Of a stretch of DNA of 21,233 bases, positions 1 through 5,979 are shown piece by piece. The stretch is taken from NCBI GenBank assembly GCA_046154525.1, contig JBJXDS010000216.1, positions 1 to 21,233 on the forward strand, in the 5' to 3' direction. The notes under the pieces are model-generated. The model had not been told where the DNA came from and searched no databases. It saw only the letters and a list, made by a program, of their open reading frames with translations. A program made the translations under genes and the position numbers. Source of the stretch: JABWCE01 sp046154525. GTDB lineage: Bacteria > Bacteroidota > Bacteroidia > NS11-12g > UBA9320. Numbering within the stretch: position 1 is the stretch's first letter; every line of letters begins with the position of its first letter.

Positions 1-1968
1 AATACCACTTCCTTTATGCGAGGATGCAGCATAGCCGGTAATATTATACACCTTGGTATTGGTAATTTTAAAGTTTTTGTGGTGATAAAAGTTTGTATTT
101 TGGTCATCATAGGCAAAAGTTGTAATTCCATTTTCACGGCAGTCATGCACTATGCAATTGTCAATGATTACATCTTTGTAACCCGCCTTCACACTGGCCG
201 ACCAGTTAGAATAAAAACGAATACCGCAGTATCCAAATCCACTTACTTCCACATTTTTAATGGAAATATTAGATAAATAACCTGAGTTATTGGTTGTATA
301 AAATAATATACCATCAATATCCTTTTGTGTTCCATTGCCCGGTCCGGCAAATATCAAATTTGAAATATGCAAGCCCTGTGTATTCGTTGCTTTAAATCCA
401 CATTTCGTTGTTGACGTATTATTTATTGTTGCGTTGCCACTGCCATAGGTGGTAAATACAATGGGTTTCAGGGCATCATTGCCATCTGTATTGTCTATTT
501 CAATATTTCCATTAAATGTTTTCCCTCCTTCAAATAAAATGCTATCACCCAGATTGAAAGTTGCAGCATTTACTTTGGTTAAAGATGTCCATGCCGTAGC
601 TTTTGACAATCCGTCACCATTTGATCCTGTTGTATTTACATAATAGGTTTTTCCGATGTTGCCAGAAGAGGCATTGCCAAATAAATCTACCAAACCCTGG
701 GCATACCACCTTGCCAAATAATCATTGGGGTGCAGAGAATTGGAAGTGCAGTGAATGGCACCTTTTCTTTTGTAAATACTGTCCGACATCGTAGTCATAT
801 CGAATACAGTAATCCCCGTTGTTTCAAGTGATTTTAGTTGTTGTAGAAAACCATACATTAAAACATCACCGTTGGAAGGAGAACCTATAGAATTTACATC
901 GGGCAACATATTGCCTACCAAAATAAATTCCGCATTTGGGTTAGCCGCTTTTATTTTGTTGATACAGGATTGCATTCTCGCCTTAAAAGAATCATTGCTC
1001 GTGCCCCAGATATCATTCATCCCCATATCCAACAATACCAAATCAGGATTGTTAGGATTTACCATGCTGGTGCAATATTGATTGATCCAAGCAACTGTTT
1101 TTCCGCCACAAGAGCCATTAATCATACTGACTGTACTTCCAAATTTCTTTTGCAATGCCTCACCCATTAAGTCAACGTAACTATGCATATACGGTTTTGT
1201 GGGTGTGAAGTTTTTGTCGTCTCCAGCAAAACCACTTACATTTAAACCAGCGGTAATGCTCATTCCATACGCTTGAATAACAACAGGCTGTTTATTTTTG
1301 AGTTTAGCTAAAGTCTTGGGTAGTTTTGTGCTCTTATCACTAAAAACACTACTGCCGCCCCAGTCTGACCGATTGGGGATATAAGTAACACAGGTCCAGG
1401 AAGTGGGATTCGTATTCATCAATCCATTGGATTGTCCGTTGCCTTTTTTGCCACCCTTTTGTGCATAGGTTGCAGAAACTTGTGCAGATTTTTGGGTAAT
1501 TGTTCGGCCACTTACGGTATAGTCAGTATTAACCGCAAATGATTTGGAGAAATCATAATTGGTAACTGAGATTATTTTTTGTGGGTTAAACATCAATTTG
1601 GCTGTGCTGTTTATACCTGACAATAAAACCAGTTCGTTAAAGATAGTATCCGATTTCCAAAACGGCTGCACATACTGTGCATTGTTGCAAGTTGGGGCAT
1701 TGGCTGAATAATTTGGAAATTCATAATAACCACCACTATTAGGTGTTACCACCACCCATGCAGCTTTTGCGGGTGTTGCGGACCAGCCTGCTTCGTTGGC
1801 ATCTACCGAAAGCAATGGATTGCTATTTACATCATAAAAAATACAACTACCACCTGCATAATAAATAATGTTTGGGTTAGCCGCAACTGCTCCGGCTGGT
1901 GGTTGGGCGTTTAAGGTCACCCCCATGATTGTCAAAAGAGTGAACAGAAGAGATATTTTTGTATTCAT
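1..1968 (-). CDS. Secreted SGNH/GDSL hydrolase fused to beta-helix domain (3' truncated)
   Basis: The frame is open for 656 codons from the ATG at 1968 to the window edge without a stop, so the C-terminus is missing. Residues 1-21 form a signal peptide ending NA|Q. Residues about 22-225 are an unassigned N-terminal region. An SGNH hydrolase core follows: the nucleophile block reads YGMSIT with Ser237 (usual form GDS), the oxyanion glycine block is NGSCGGKT, block III is GMND with Asn318, and block V is SLHPND with His413. The usual DxxH acid is Asn410 here. From about residue 437 (GKTYYVN) the chain becomes Asn/Gly-rich with regular short strands, such as ISNLIFAG and IKNVEVSGFGY, typical of right-handed parallel beta-helix (pectate-lyase-like) repeats. 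Family knowledge suggests an extracellular carbohydrate O-deacetylase joined to a polysaccharide-binding or cleaving helix. The substrate cannot be told. A T9SS tail may lie outside the window. Confidence 0.88.
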   Translation of the reverse strand, partial: MNTKISLLFTLLTIMGVTLNAQPPAGAVAANPNIIYYAGGSCIFYDVNSNPLLSVDANEAGWSATPAKAAWVVVTPNSGGYYEFPNYSANAPTCNNAQYVQPFWKSDTIFNELVLLSGINSTAKLMFNPQKIISVTNYDFSKSFAVNTDYTVSGRTITQKSAQVSATYAQKGGKKGNGQSNGLMNTNPTSWTCVTYIPNRSDWGGSSVFSDKSTKLPKTLAKLKNKQPVVIQAYGMSITAGLNVSGFAGDDKNFTPTKPYMHSYVDLMGEALQKKFGSTVSMINGSCGGKTVAWINQYCTSMVNPNNPDLVLLDMGMNDIWGTSNDSFKARMQSCINKIKAANPNAEFILVGNMLPDVNSIGSPSNGDVLMYGFLQQLKSLETTGITVFDMTTMSDSIYKRKGAIHCTSNSLHPNDYLARWYAQGLVDLFGNASSGNIGKTYYVNTTGSNGDGLSKATAWTSLTKVNAATFNLGDSILFEGGKTFNGNIEIDNTDGNDALKPIVFTTYGSGNATINNTSTTKCGFKATNTQGLHISNLIFAGPGNGTQKDIDGILFYTTNNSGYLSNISIKNVEVSGFGYCGIRFYSNWSASVKAGYKDVIIDNCIVHDCRENGITTFAYDDQNTNFYHHKNFKITNTKVYNITGYAASSHKGSGI

Positions 1969-2005
1969 ATTTACTGTTGATTTTTAATATTGGTTCTAAC
2001 TTACA

Positions 2006-2032
2006 GATATGTGTCACTCTATGGCACATATC
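2006..2032. repeat. Imperfect palindrome in esterase 5' leader
   Basis: Arms GATATGTG and CACATATC are perfect complements (2006-2013 and 2025-2032). They extend inward by one G-T wobble and two normal pairs, leaving a 5-nt loop. It lies 38-64 bp upstream of the ATG at 1968, within the predicted leader if the promoter at 2082-2089 is right. It may be a leader-RNA hairpin or a binding site for a dimeric regulator. The sequence shows only the symmetry. Confidence 0.5.
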
Positions 2033-2081
2033 CAACACCCGTTGGTTGGCTTTGTGTAATAAATAGCCATTTTTATGTGTA

Positions 2082-2110
2082 CAAATATATTCCAATTTAC
2101 ACATCATCAA
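2082..2110 (-). promoter_or_regulatory. Putative Bacteroidota promoter of the esterase gene
   Basis: On the minus strand, TATATTTG (2089-2082) matches the phylum -7 consensus TAnnTTTG. A TTG (2110-2108) lies 18 bp upstream, slightly short for the usual -33/-7 spacing. The implied leader is about 110 nt. Assigned by motif only. Confidence 0.4.
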
Positions 2111-2153
2111 AATCAACTTTCCTTCCTTGCTTCTTCCTTCAATTGCAGCAAGC

Positions 2154-2573
2154 CCTCAAATAGAGCATGGCCAAAGAGCATCGGTACATGGCCAGGTATC
2201 TTCGATAATTTTTTAATCCTTATGGGCATATAGCTAAAGCCATCTACCCAAGGATTAATGTTATTAATAAAACGATTACCTCCGATGGCCGCCTGTTTAA
2301 GGCTTTGTGGCTAAAGATTAAAGTGCTTCGATACATGGCTGGCAATCTTCGCTATAAGGCTAAGATGCTTTGGCAAATGGTTAAGTATTTTTGGTACATT
2401 ACTAACTCTTTGCAGTGCATGATTAATCAACGTCGCTAAGCGACTATGGCTTTGATGCAAATGACTATCACTCCTTGGCAAATGACTTAGGAGCATAGCC
2501 ACATGACTGCGGAGCATCGGCCAAGGACTAACCCTCATCACCATCGGACTGAGCATCATAACCAGAGGACTAA
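2154..2573 (-). repeat. Left arm of degenerate 21-bp tandem array
   Basis: From about 2154 to 2573 the sequence divides into 20 consecutive 21-bp units with no indels. Each unit ends in a degenerate GACTAA-like hexamer: for example GGCCAA, AGCTAA, GATTAA, GGTTAA, TACTAA, GACTAT, GACTTA and GACTAA. Read on the minus strand this is the TTAGTC start of the right-arm units, so this arm runs opposite to the right arm. Units are more diverged here than on the right. The unit at 2511-2531 is a perfect reverse complement of the unit at 2932-2952. A minus-strand open frame crosses part of the arm with a 7-residue periodicity, but its phase differs from the frame open in the right arm, so I treat the array as non-coding. 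Confidence 0.8.
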
Positions 2574-2601
2574 GGATTTCCGACTCCGTAAATCCTTAGT
2601 C
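2568..2601. repeat. Central palindrome where the array changes orientation
   Basis: Perfect 12-bp complementary arms GACTAAGGATTT (2568-2579) and AAATCCTTAGTC (2590-2601) flank a 10-nt loop. The arms are the last left-arm unit end and the first right-arm unit start meeting head to head. Everything to the left is in the minus orientation and everything to the right in the plus orientation. Confidence 0.8.
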
Positions 2602-3099
2602 ATGAGCCGAAAATCATTAGTCCTTGACCGTAAATCATTAGTCCTCCATCGCAAGGGGTTAGTCATGCACCGAGGTTCCTTAGTCTTTTAGTGAAAATCC
2701 TTAGTCATGTGCCGAAAATCATTAGTCCTCCATCGCAATGGGTTAGTCATGCACCGAGGTTCCTTAGCCTTTTAGTGAAAATCATTAGTCCTTGGCCGTA
2801 AATCATTAGTCCTCCATCGCAAAGGGTTAGTCATGCACCGAGATTCCTTAGTCTTTTAGTGAAAAGCCTTAGTCATGTGCCGAAAATCATTAGTCCTTGG
2901 CCGTAAATCATTAGTCCTCCATCGCAAGGGGTTAGTCCTTGGCCGATGCTCCTTAGTCTTTTAGTGAAAATCCTTAGTCATGTGCCGAAACCCCTTAAAC
3001 ATGAACCGAAGTTTCTTAAACATGAACCGAAGAGCTTTAGCCAGATATAGAAAGCCCTTAAACATGTGCAAAATCTCATTAATAACTAATCATTCACAT
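2596..3099 (+). repeat. Right arm of 21-bp tandem array with 105-bp higher-order units
   Basis: There are 24 gap-free 21-bp units starting at 2596, 2617, 2638 and so on to 3079. Each begins TTAGTC (TTAAAC or TTAATA near the distal end), and most have CCG or TCG at unit positions 12-14 with an A-rich tail. Five unit types differ at positions 7-14: A ATGTGCCG, B CTTGGCCG, C CTCCATCG, D ATGCACCG, E TTTTAGTG. Their order is ABCDE (2596-2700), ACDE (2701-2784), BCDE (2785-2868), then ABC-F-E (2869-2973), where F has a B-like core and a different tail. Units decay from about 2974 onward. There are no spacers, so it is not a CRISPR array. Function unknown. Confidence 0.88.
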
Positions 3100-3159
3100 C
3101 TACCAATTACCAATTAATCATTAACCACTAACCATCAACAATTAGCCATTCCCAATTCC
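3100..3159. other. AT-rich low-complexity leader before ABC exporter
   Basis: This short stretch is made of repeated AATTACC, CATTAACCA and CAATTAGCC-like words. It may be the fully decayed end of the 21-bp array, but the 21-bp phase is lost. No gene is seen here. Confidence 0.4.
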
Positions 3160-3167
3160 TATCTTTG
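3160..3167 (+). promoter_or_regulatory. Putative -7 promoter box of ABC exporter gene
   Basis: TATCTTTG matches TAnnTTTG and ends 11 bp before the ATG at 3179, so the transcript leader would be only a few nucleotides. No clear TTG -33 box lies 19-23 bp upstream. Confidence 0.4.
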
Positions 3168-3178
3168 CCTCCCTATTT

Positions 3179-5023
3179 ATGTCACGATTTAACTCCGCCG
3201 GAAAAATGGAAGAAGACCTTCCCAAAGCCCGATTCAATAAAGAAAATTTAAAGGATGCTTTTTTTATTTTTTCGTTTGTAAAACCTTACCGGCTCAAGTT
3301 TATTATTGGTCTTATCTTTTTGGCTCTTACCAGTGGGTTATCTCTCTTGTTTCCTACCATACTGGGCGATTTGATAAATATTGCCGTTCATAATAAACCT
3401 TCCAACTATTTTGGTTCCTCTCTTAAACATGTGTTTATTGTACTGGCCATCTTAATTTTTTCGGTTTCGGTATTGGCCTTATTCCGTATAAAATGGTTTG
3501 CCGAAGTGGGTGAAAAAGCGGTGGCTGATATACGGGTAAAATTGTATGAAAAAATAATTACCCTTCCGGTTGATTTTTTTTATCAAAACAGGGTAGGGGA
3601 ATTGATAAGCCGGATATCGAACGATTTATCCCATATACAAGATACCTTAAGTACTATTTTATCTAATGTAATACGGCAAACTATTGTATTAACAGGGGGT
3701 TTAACCTATGTATTAATAATGTTTCCCGATTTGGCCTTGTGGTTTTTAAGTGTGGTGCCACTTATCATTGCTTTCGCTTTTTATTTTGGTAAAAAAATTA
3801 AAAACAATGCCCGCAAAACTCAGGATGAACTGGCCAAAACCTCCATTATTTTAGAAGAATCATTACAAGGCATTAGTAGTGTAAAATCCTTTACCAATGA
3901 GCCTTTTGAAATAGCGAGGTACCGCCAGGGATTAAAACAAGTGGTGGCTTTAGCTATTCGCAATGCAGGGTTTCGCGGGGCTTTTGCAGGTACCGTTATG
4001 TTCCTTATGTTCGGTGCCATTACCCTGGTGCTTTGGGTTGGGCTAAGCAAGGTTCAGCAAGGCTTAATGGAAATAGGAACCTTGAATAAATTTGTATTTT
4101 TTAGTATGTTTATTGCGGGTTCGTTGGCTGGGTTTGCCGAAAACTATACCCAACTTCAAAAATCAATTGGGGCTACCCAGCGGGTTAAGGAAATTTTGAA
4201 AGAAACCTCAGAAGTTAGTATTAATAAAGCGTTAGAAACAGAAAAACCTGTTTTTGAAAAATCTATTTCCTTCAAAAATACATCGTTTTTTTATCCCTCC
4301 AGGCCTGAGCAAACCATCATTAATAATTTAAACTTAACGATCGAAAAAGGTAAGCAAATAGCCATAGTGGGCCCAAGCGGTATGGGCAAATCTACCCTGG
4401 CCAGTTTGCTTCTTAAATTTTATGAACCAGGCAGTGGTTCCATTCTATTGGATGGAAAAAATATAAAAGATATGGATACCACTGCCTATCGTAAGTTGTT
4501 TGCCTTTGTGCCCCAGGAAATTTTATTATTTGGAGGGAGTATCAAAGAAAACATTGGGTATGGTAAACCTGGGGCTACAGATGCTGAAATAATTTTAGCT
4601 GCTAAAACCGCCAATGCCCATGAGTTTATTACCGGTTTTACCGAAGGGTATGAAACCCTGGTAGGAGACCGGGGGGTAAAATTATCAGGAGGCCAACGCC
4701 AGCGGATAGCCCTGGCCAGGGCTGTGCTCAAAAACCCTGAAATATTAATATTGGATGAGGCCACCAGCAGCCTCGATAGCCAAAGCGAACAATTGGTGCA
4801 GGAGGCACTTGAAAAATTATTAATCAACAGGACTTCCATTGTTATTGCCCATAGACTAAGCACCATAAAAAATGCCGATACGATAGTGGTGCTTGACAAC
4901 GGGAATATAGCTGAACAAGGAACGCATCATGATTTAATGGCTATGGAAGATGGAATTTATAAAAAGTATGTAACTATACAGGCTATGGAAAAAAGGGAGA
5001 ATTTGGCGGCATCTCATCTTTAA
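3179..5023 (+). CDS. MsbA-like ABC transporter, fused permease/ATPase
   Basis: This is a 614-residue half-transporter with the usual exporter layout. The N-terminal membrane domain (about residues 25-330) has hydrophobic segments near 35-60, 80-100, 150-205, 265-290 and 305-325. The C-terminal ATPase has Walker A GPSGMGKST at 398-406, Q-loop VPQE, signature LSGGQ at 502-506, Walker B ILILDE with Asp526 and catalytic Glu527, and the switch His558 in IAHRLST. All ATPase motifs are intact, so it should work as a homodimer. Family members flip lipids, lipid A precursors, drugs or peptides across the inner membrane, and the substrate cannot be told here. It stands alone between the 21-bp array and the REP cluster. 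A REP hairpin begins 18 bp after its stop and may shape or stabilise the mRNA end. The 137-residue minus-strand frame within it is a shadow. Confidence 0.95.
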   Translation: MSRFNSAGKMEEDLPKARFNKENLKDAFFIFSFVKPYRLKFIIGLIFLALTSGLSLLFPTILGDLINIAVHNKPSNYFGSSLKHVFIVLAILIFSVSVLALFRIKWFAEVGEKAVADIRVKLYEKIITLPVDFFYQNRVGELISRISNDLSHIQDTLSTILSNVIRQTIVLTGGLTYVLIMFPDLALWFLSVVPLIIAFAFYFGKKIKNNARKTQDELAKTSIILEESLQGISSVKSFTNEPFEIARYRQGLKQVVALAIRNAGFRGAFAGTVMFLMFGAITLVLWVGLSKVQQGLMEIGTLNKFVFFSMFIAGSLAGFAENYTQLQKSIGATQRVKEILKETSEVSINKALETEKPVFEKSISFKNTSFFYPSRPEQTIINNLNLTIEKGKQIAIVGPSGMGKSTLASLLLKFYEPGSGSILLDGKNIKDMDTTAYRKLFAFVPQEILLFGGSIKENIGYGKPGATDAEIILAAKTANAHEFITGFTEGYETLVGDRGVKLSGGQRQRIALARAVLKNPEILILDEATSSLDSQSEQLVQEALEKLLINRTSIVIAHRLSTIKNADTIVVLDNGNIAEQGTHHDLMAMEDGIYKKYVTIQAMEKRENLAASHL

Positions 5024-5040
5024 AACCCTCACGCCCTTTT

Positions 5041-5061
5041 CGGTTGGTGGGACACCAACCG
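5041..5061 (-). repeat. REP-like palindrome 1
   Basis: Perfect 9-bp arms CGGTTGGTG and CACCAACCG with loop GGA. Asymmetric flanks give the orientation: read on the minus strand it is TAT-hairpin-GAAA like the others, so this copy is inverted relative to copies 2-4. It lies 18 bp after the ABC exporter stop and may act as a 3' mRNA hairpin. Confidence 0.85.
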
Positions 5062-5083
5062 ATAGATGGGGATATTGTAATAT

Positions 5084-5104
5084 CGGTTGGTGTCACACCA
5101 ACAG
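5084..5104 (+). repeat. REP-like palindrome 2
   Basis: Left arm CGGTTGGTG, loop TCA, right arm CACCAACAG with one mismatch in the outer stem. It keeps the 5' TAT flank, while the 3' flank differs from GAAA. With copy 1 it forms a head-to-head pair separated by 22 bp, like the paired REP arrangement (BIME) of enterobacteria. Confidence 0.75.
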
Positions 5105-5148
5105 ATATAAATGACTAGCTGTGCCTGGGTTGGTCTAGAAGGCAGTTC

Positions 5149-5181
5149 CCGGTCATATAATACAGTGTCTCACCTTCCGAA
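5149..5181 (+). repeat. Decayed REP unit
   Basis: The flank CCCGGTCATAT and the tail GTGTCTCACCTTCCGAAA line up with copies 3 and 4, but the left arm has been replaced by AATACA-like sequence, so the hairpin is lost. Read as an eroded sixth copy. Confidence 0.45.
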
Positions 5182-5200
5182 ACCATCTTCCCGGTCATAT

Positions 5201-5221
5201 CGGTTGGTGTCTCACCAATCG
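5201..5221 (+). repeat. REP-like palindrome 3
   Basis: Left arm CGGTTGGTG, loop TCT, right arm CACCAATCG with one G-T-type mismatch. The flanks TAT and GAAA are intact. It lies in the first copy of the 122-bp duplication, upstream of the truncated RAYT start. Confidence 0.8.
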
Positions 5222-5322
5222 AAATAAATATATTTGCGAAATGAGTATGTTTAACAATAGGCAAAATCACATGGGGCTTTACGGCACATATTTCTATACC
5301 GAAACCATCTTCCCGGTCATAT

Positions 5323-5343
5323 CGGTTGGTGTCACACCAACCG
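5323..5343 (+). repeat. REP-like palindrome 4
   Basis: Perfect 9-bp arms CGGTTGGTG and CACCAACCG with loop TCA, and intact TAT and GAAA flanks. It ends 19 bp before the RAYT start and covers the probable -33 region of that gene. Confidence 0.88.
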
Positions 5344-5358
5344 AAATAAATATATTTG
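5326..5358 (+). promoter_or_regulatory. Putative RAYT promoter overlapping REP copy 4
   Basis: TTG (5326-5328, inside the left arm of REP copy 4) and TATATTTG (5351-5358) are 22 bp apart and fit the Bacteroidota -33/-7 pattern. The -7 box ends 4 bp before the ATG at 5363, so the mRNA would have almost no leader. The overlap suggests that the RAYT or another hairpin-binding protein could influence transcription. Confidence 0.45.
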
Positions 5359-5362
5359 CGAA

Positions 5363-5911
5363 ATGAGTATGGTTAAGAATAGGCAAAATCACATGGGACT
5401 TTACGGCACATATTTCTATACCGAAACAATTGAAAATTTCTCAAACCTTTTAGCCGACGATAATATCAAGATGATTGTAATTGATTCAATAAAGTATCTT
5501 GTAAAAAACGCATTAATAAATCTATATGGCTATGTTATCATGTCTAATCACATTCATCTTTTATGGAGTATGCTAAAAATGAATGGTAAAGAAACTTCTT
5601 CCGGAAGTTTATCCATATTTACCGCACATGAATTTAGGAAATATCTAATACAGACAGATTTGGAACGGCTTAAAACATTTGCCTCTACTAAAATTGATCG
5701 TAAATATCAATTTTGGAAAAGAGATCCTCTTGCTATACCCATAACATCTGAAACTATTTTTGAACAAAAATTAGATTATATTCATAATAATCCTTTGAAA
5801 GAGAAATGGCAACTCTGCCATAATCCAAATGAATACCGCTGGAGTAGTGCAAAATTCTATATGGATGGTATAGATGAGTTTAATTTTTTAAAACATTATA
5901 GAGATGAATGA
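5363..5911 (+). CDS. REP-associated tyrosine transposase (RAYT, Y1/HUH family)
   Basis: The 182-residue length is typical of RAYTs. The HUH metal-binding motif is His63-Ile-His65 in VIMSNHIHLLW, and the nucleophile is Tyr139 in KLDYIHNNP. The C-terminal NEYRWSSAKFY segment is also a family hallmark. Members of this family (related to the IS200/IS605 TnpA) cut and join single-stranded DNA at REP hairpins and are thought to spread them, usually as single-copy resident genes rather than as insertion sequences. Here the gene lies between inverted REP copies 4 and 5, with further copies upstream, which fits this role. The ATG at 5363 is supported by the same start in the duplicated fragment at 5241. 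All catalytic residues are present, so it is probably active. Confidence 0.92.
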   Translation: MSMVKNRQNHMGLYGTYFYTETIENFSNLLADDNIKMIVIDSIKYLVKNALINLYGYVIMSNHIHLLWSMLKMNGKETSSGSLSIFTAHEFRKYLIQTDLERLKTFASTKIDRKYQFWKRDPLAIPITSETIFEQKLDYIHNNPLKEKWQLCHNPNEYRWSSAKFYMDGIDEFNFLKHYRDE

Positions 5912-5938
5912 AATGAGTGGATGCTGAGTGTTTGGTTT

Positions 5939-5959
5939 CGGTTGGTGGGACACCAACCG
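5939..5959 (-). repeat. REP-like palindrome 5
   Basis: Perfect 9-bp arms with loop GGA, identical in core to copy 1 and in the minus orientation by its TAT and GAAA flanks. It lies 27 bp after the RAYT stop and 20 bp before the converging DinB-fold gene, closing an inverted REP pair around the RAYT. Confidence 0.88.
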
Positions 5960-5979
5960 ATAGGGAAATGGTAAAAAAA

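Larger units (their letters stand above)
5241..5366 (+). pseudogene. Truncated duplicate of the RAYT N-terminus (41-codon remnant)
   Basis: The first 22 codons repeat the RAYT N-terminus with two changes (MSMFNNRQNHMGLYG versus MSMVKNRQNHMGLYG). The frame then reads through the second copy of the REP hairpin and stops at a TGA overlapping the ATG of the intact gene as ATGA. It has its own copy of the TATATTTG box at 5229-5236. It lacks both the HxH motif and the catalytic Tyr, so it cannot be an active transposase. Most likely a by-product of the 122-bp duplication, though it could be translated and couple to the downstream gene. Confidence 0.6.
5177..5427 (+). repeat. 122-bp tandem duplication with 7-bp boundary repeats
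   Basis: Positions 5177-5305 match 5299-5427 at a constant offset of 122 with only a few substitutions. The unit holds a CCCGGTCATAT flank, a REP hairpin, a TATATTTG box and the first codons of the RAYT gene. The 7-mer CCGAAAC occurs at 5177, 5299 and 5421, exactly at the unit boundaries. This is as expected if the duplication arose between short direct repeats 122 bp apart. Confidence 0.85.

Noticed and set aside
1877..2116. Minus-strand frame starting in the esterase promoter region
   Set aside because: It overlaps the signal peptide of the real gene in another frame and resembles no protein family.
2311..2691. Short frames with 7-residue repeats in both arms of the 21-bp array
   Set aside because: The periodicity follows from 21-bp units; the phase differs between arms, and the plus frame hits stop codons at the first E unit. 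No start or promoter signal supports translation.
2596..2994. CRISPR array
   Set aside because: Units are contiguous, without unique spacers of constant length, and no cas gene is in the window.
4486..4899. 137-residue minus-strand frame inside the ABC exporter
   Set aside because: Antisense shadow of the conserved ATPase domain; the plus-strand frame has all ABC motifs.
5024..5979. REP/RAYT region as an insertion sequence
   Set aside because: No transposon ends or target-site duplication are seen; the gene matches resident RAYTs and the palindromes are REP-type hairpins.
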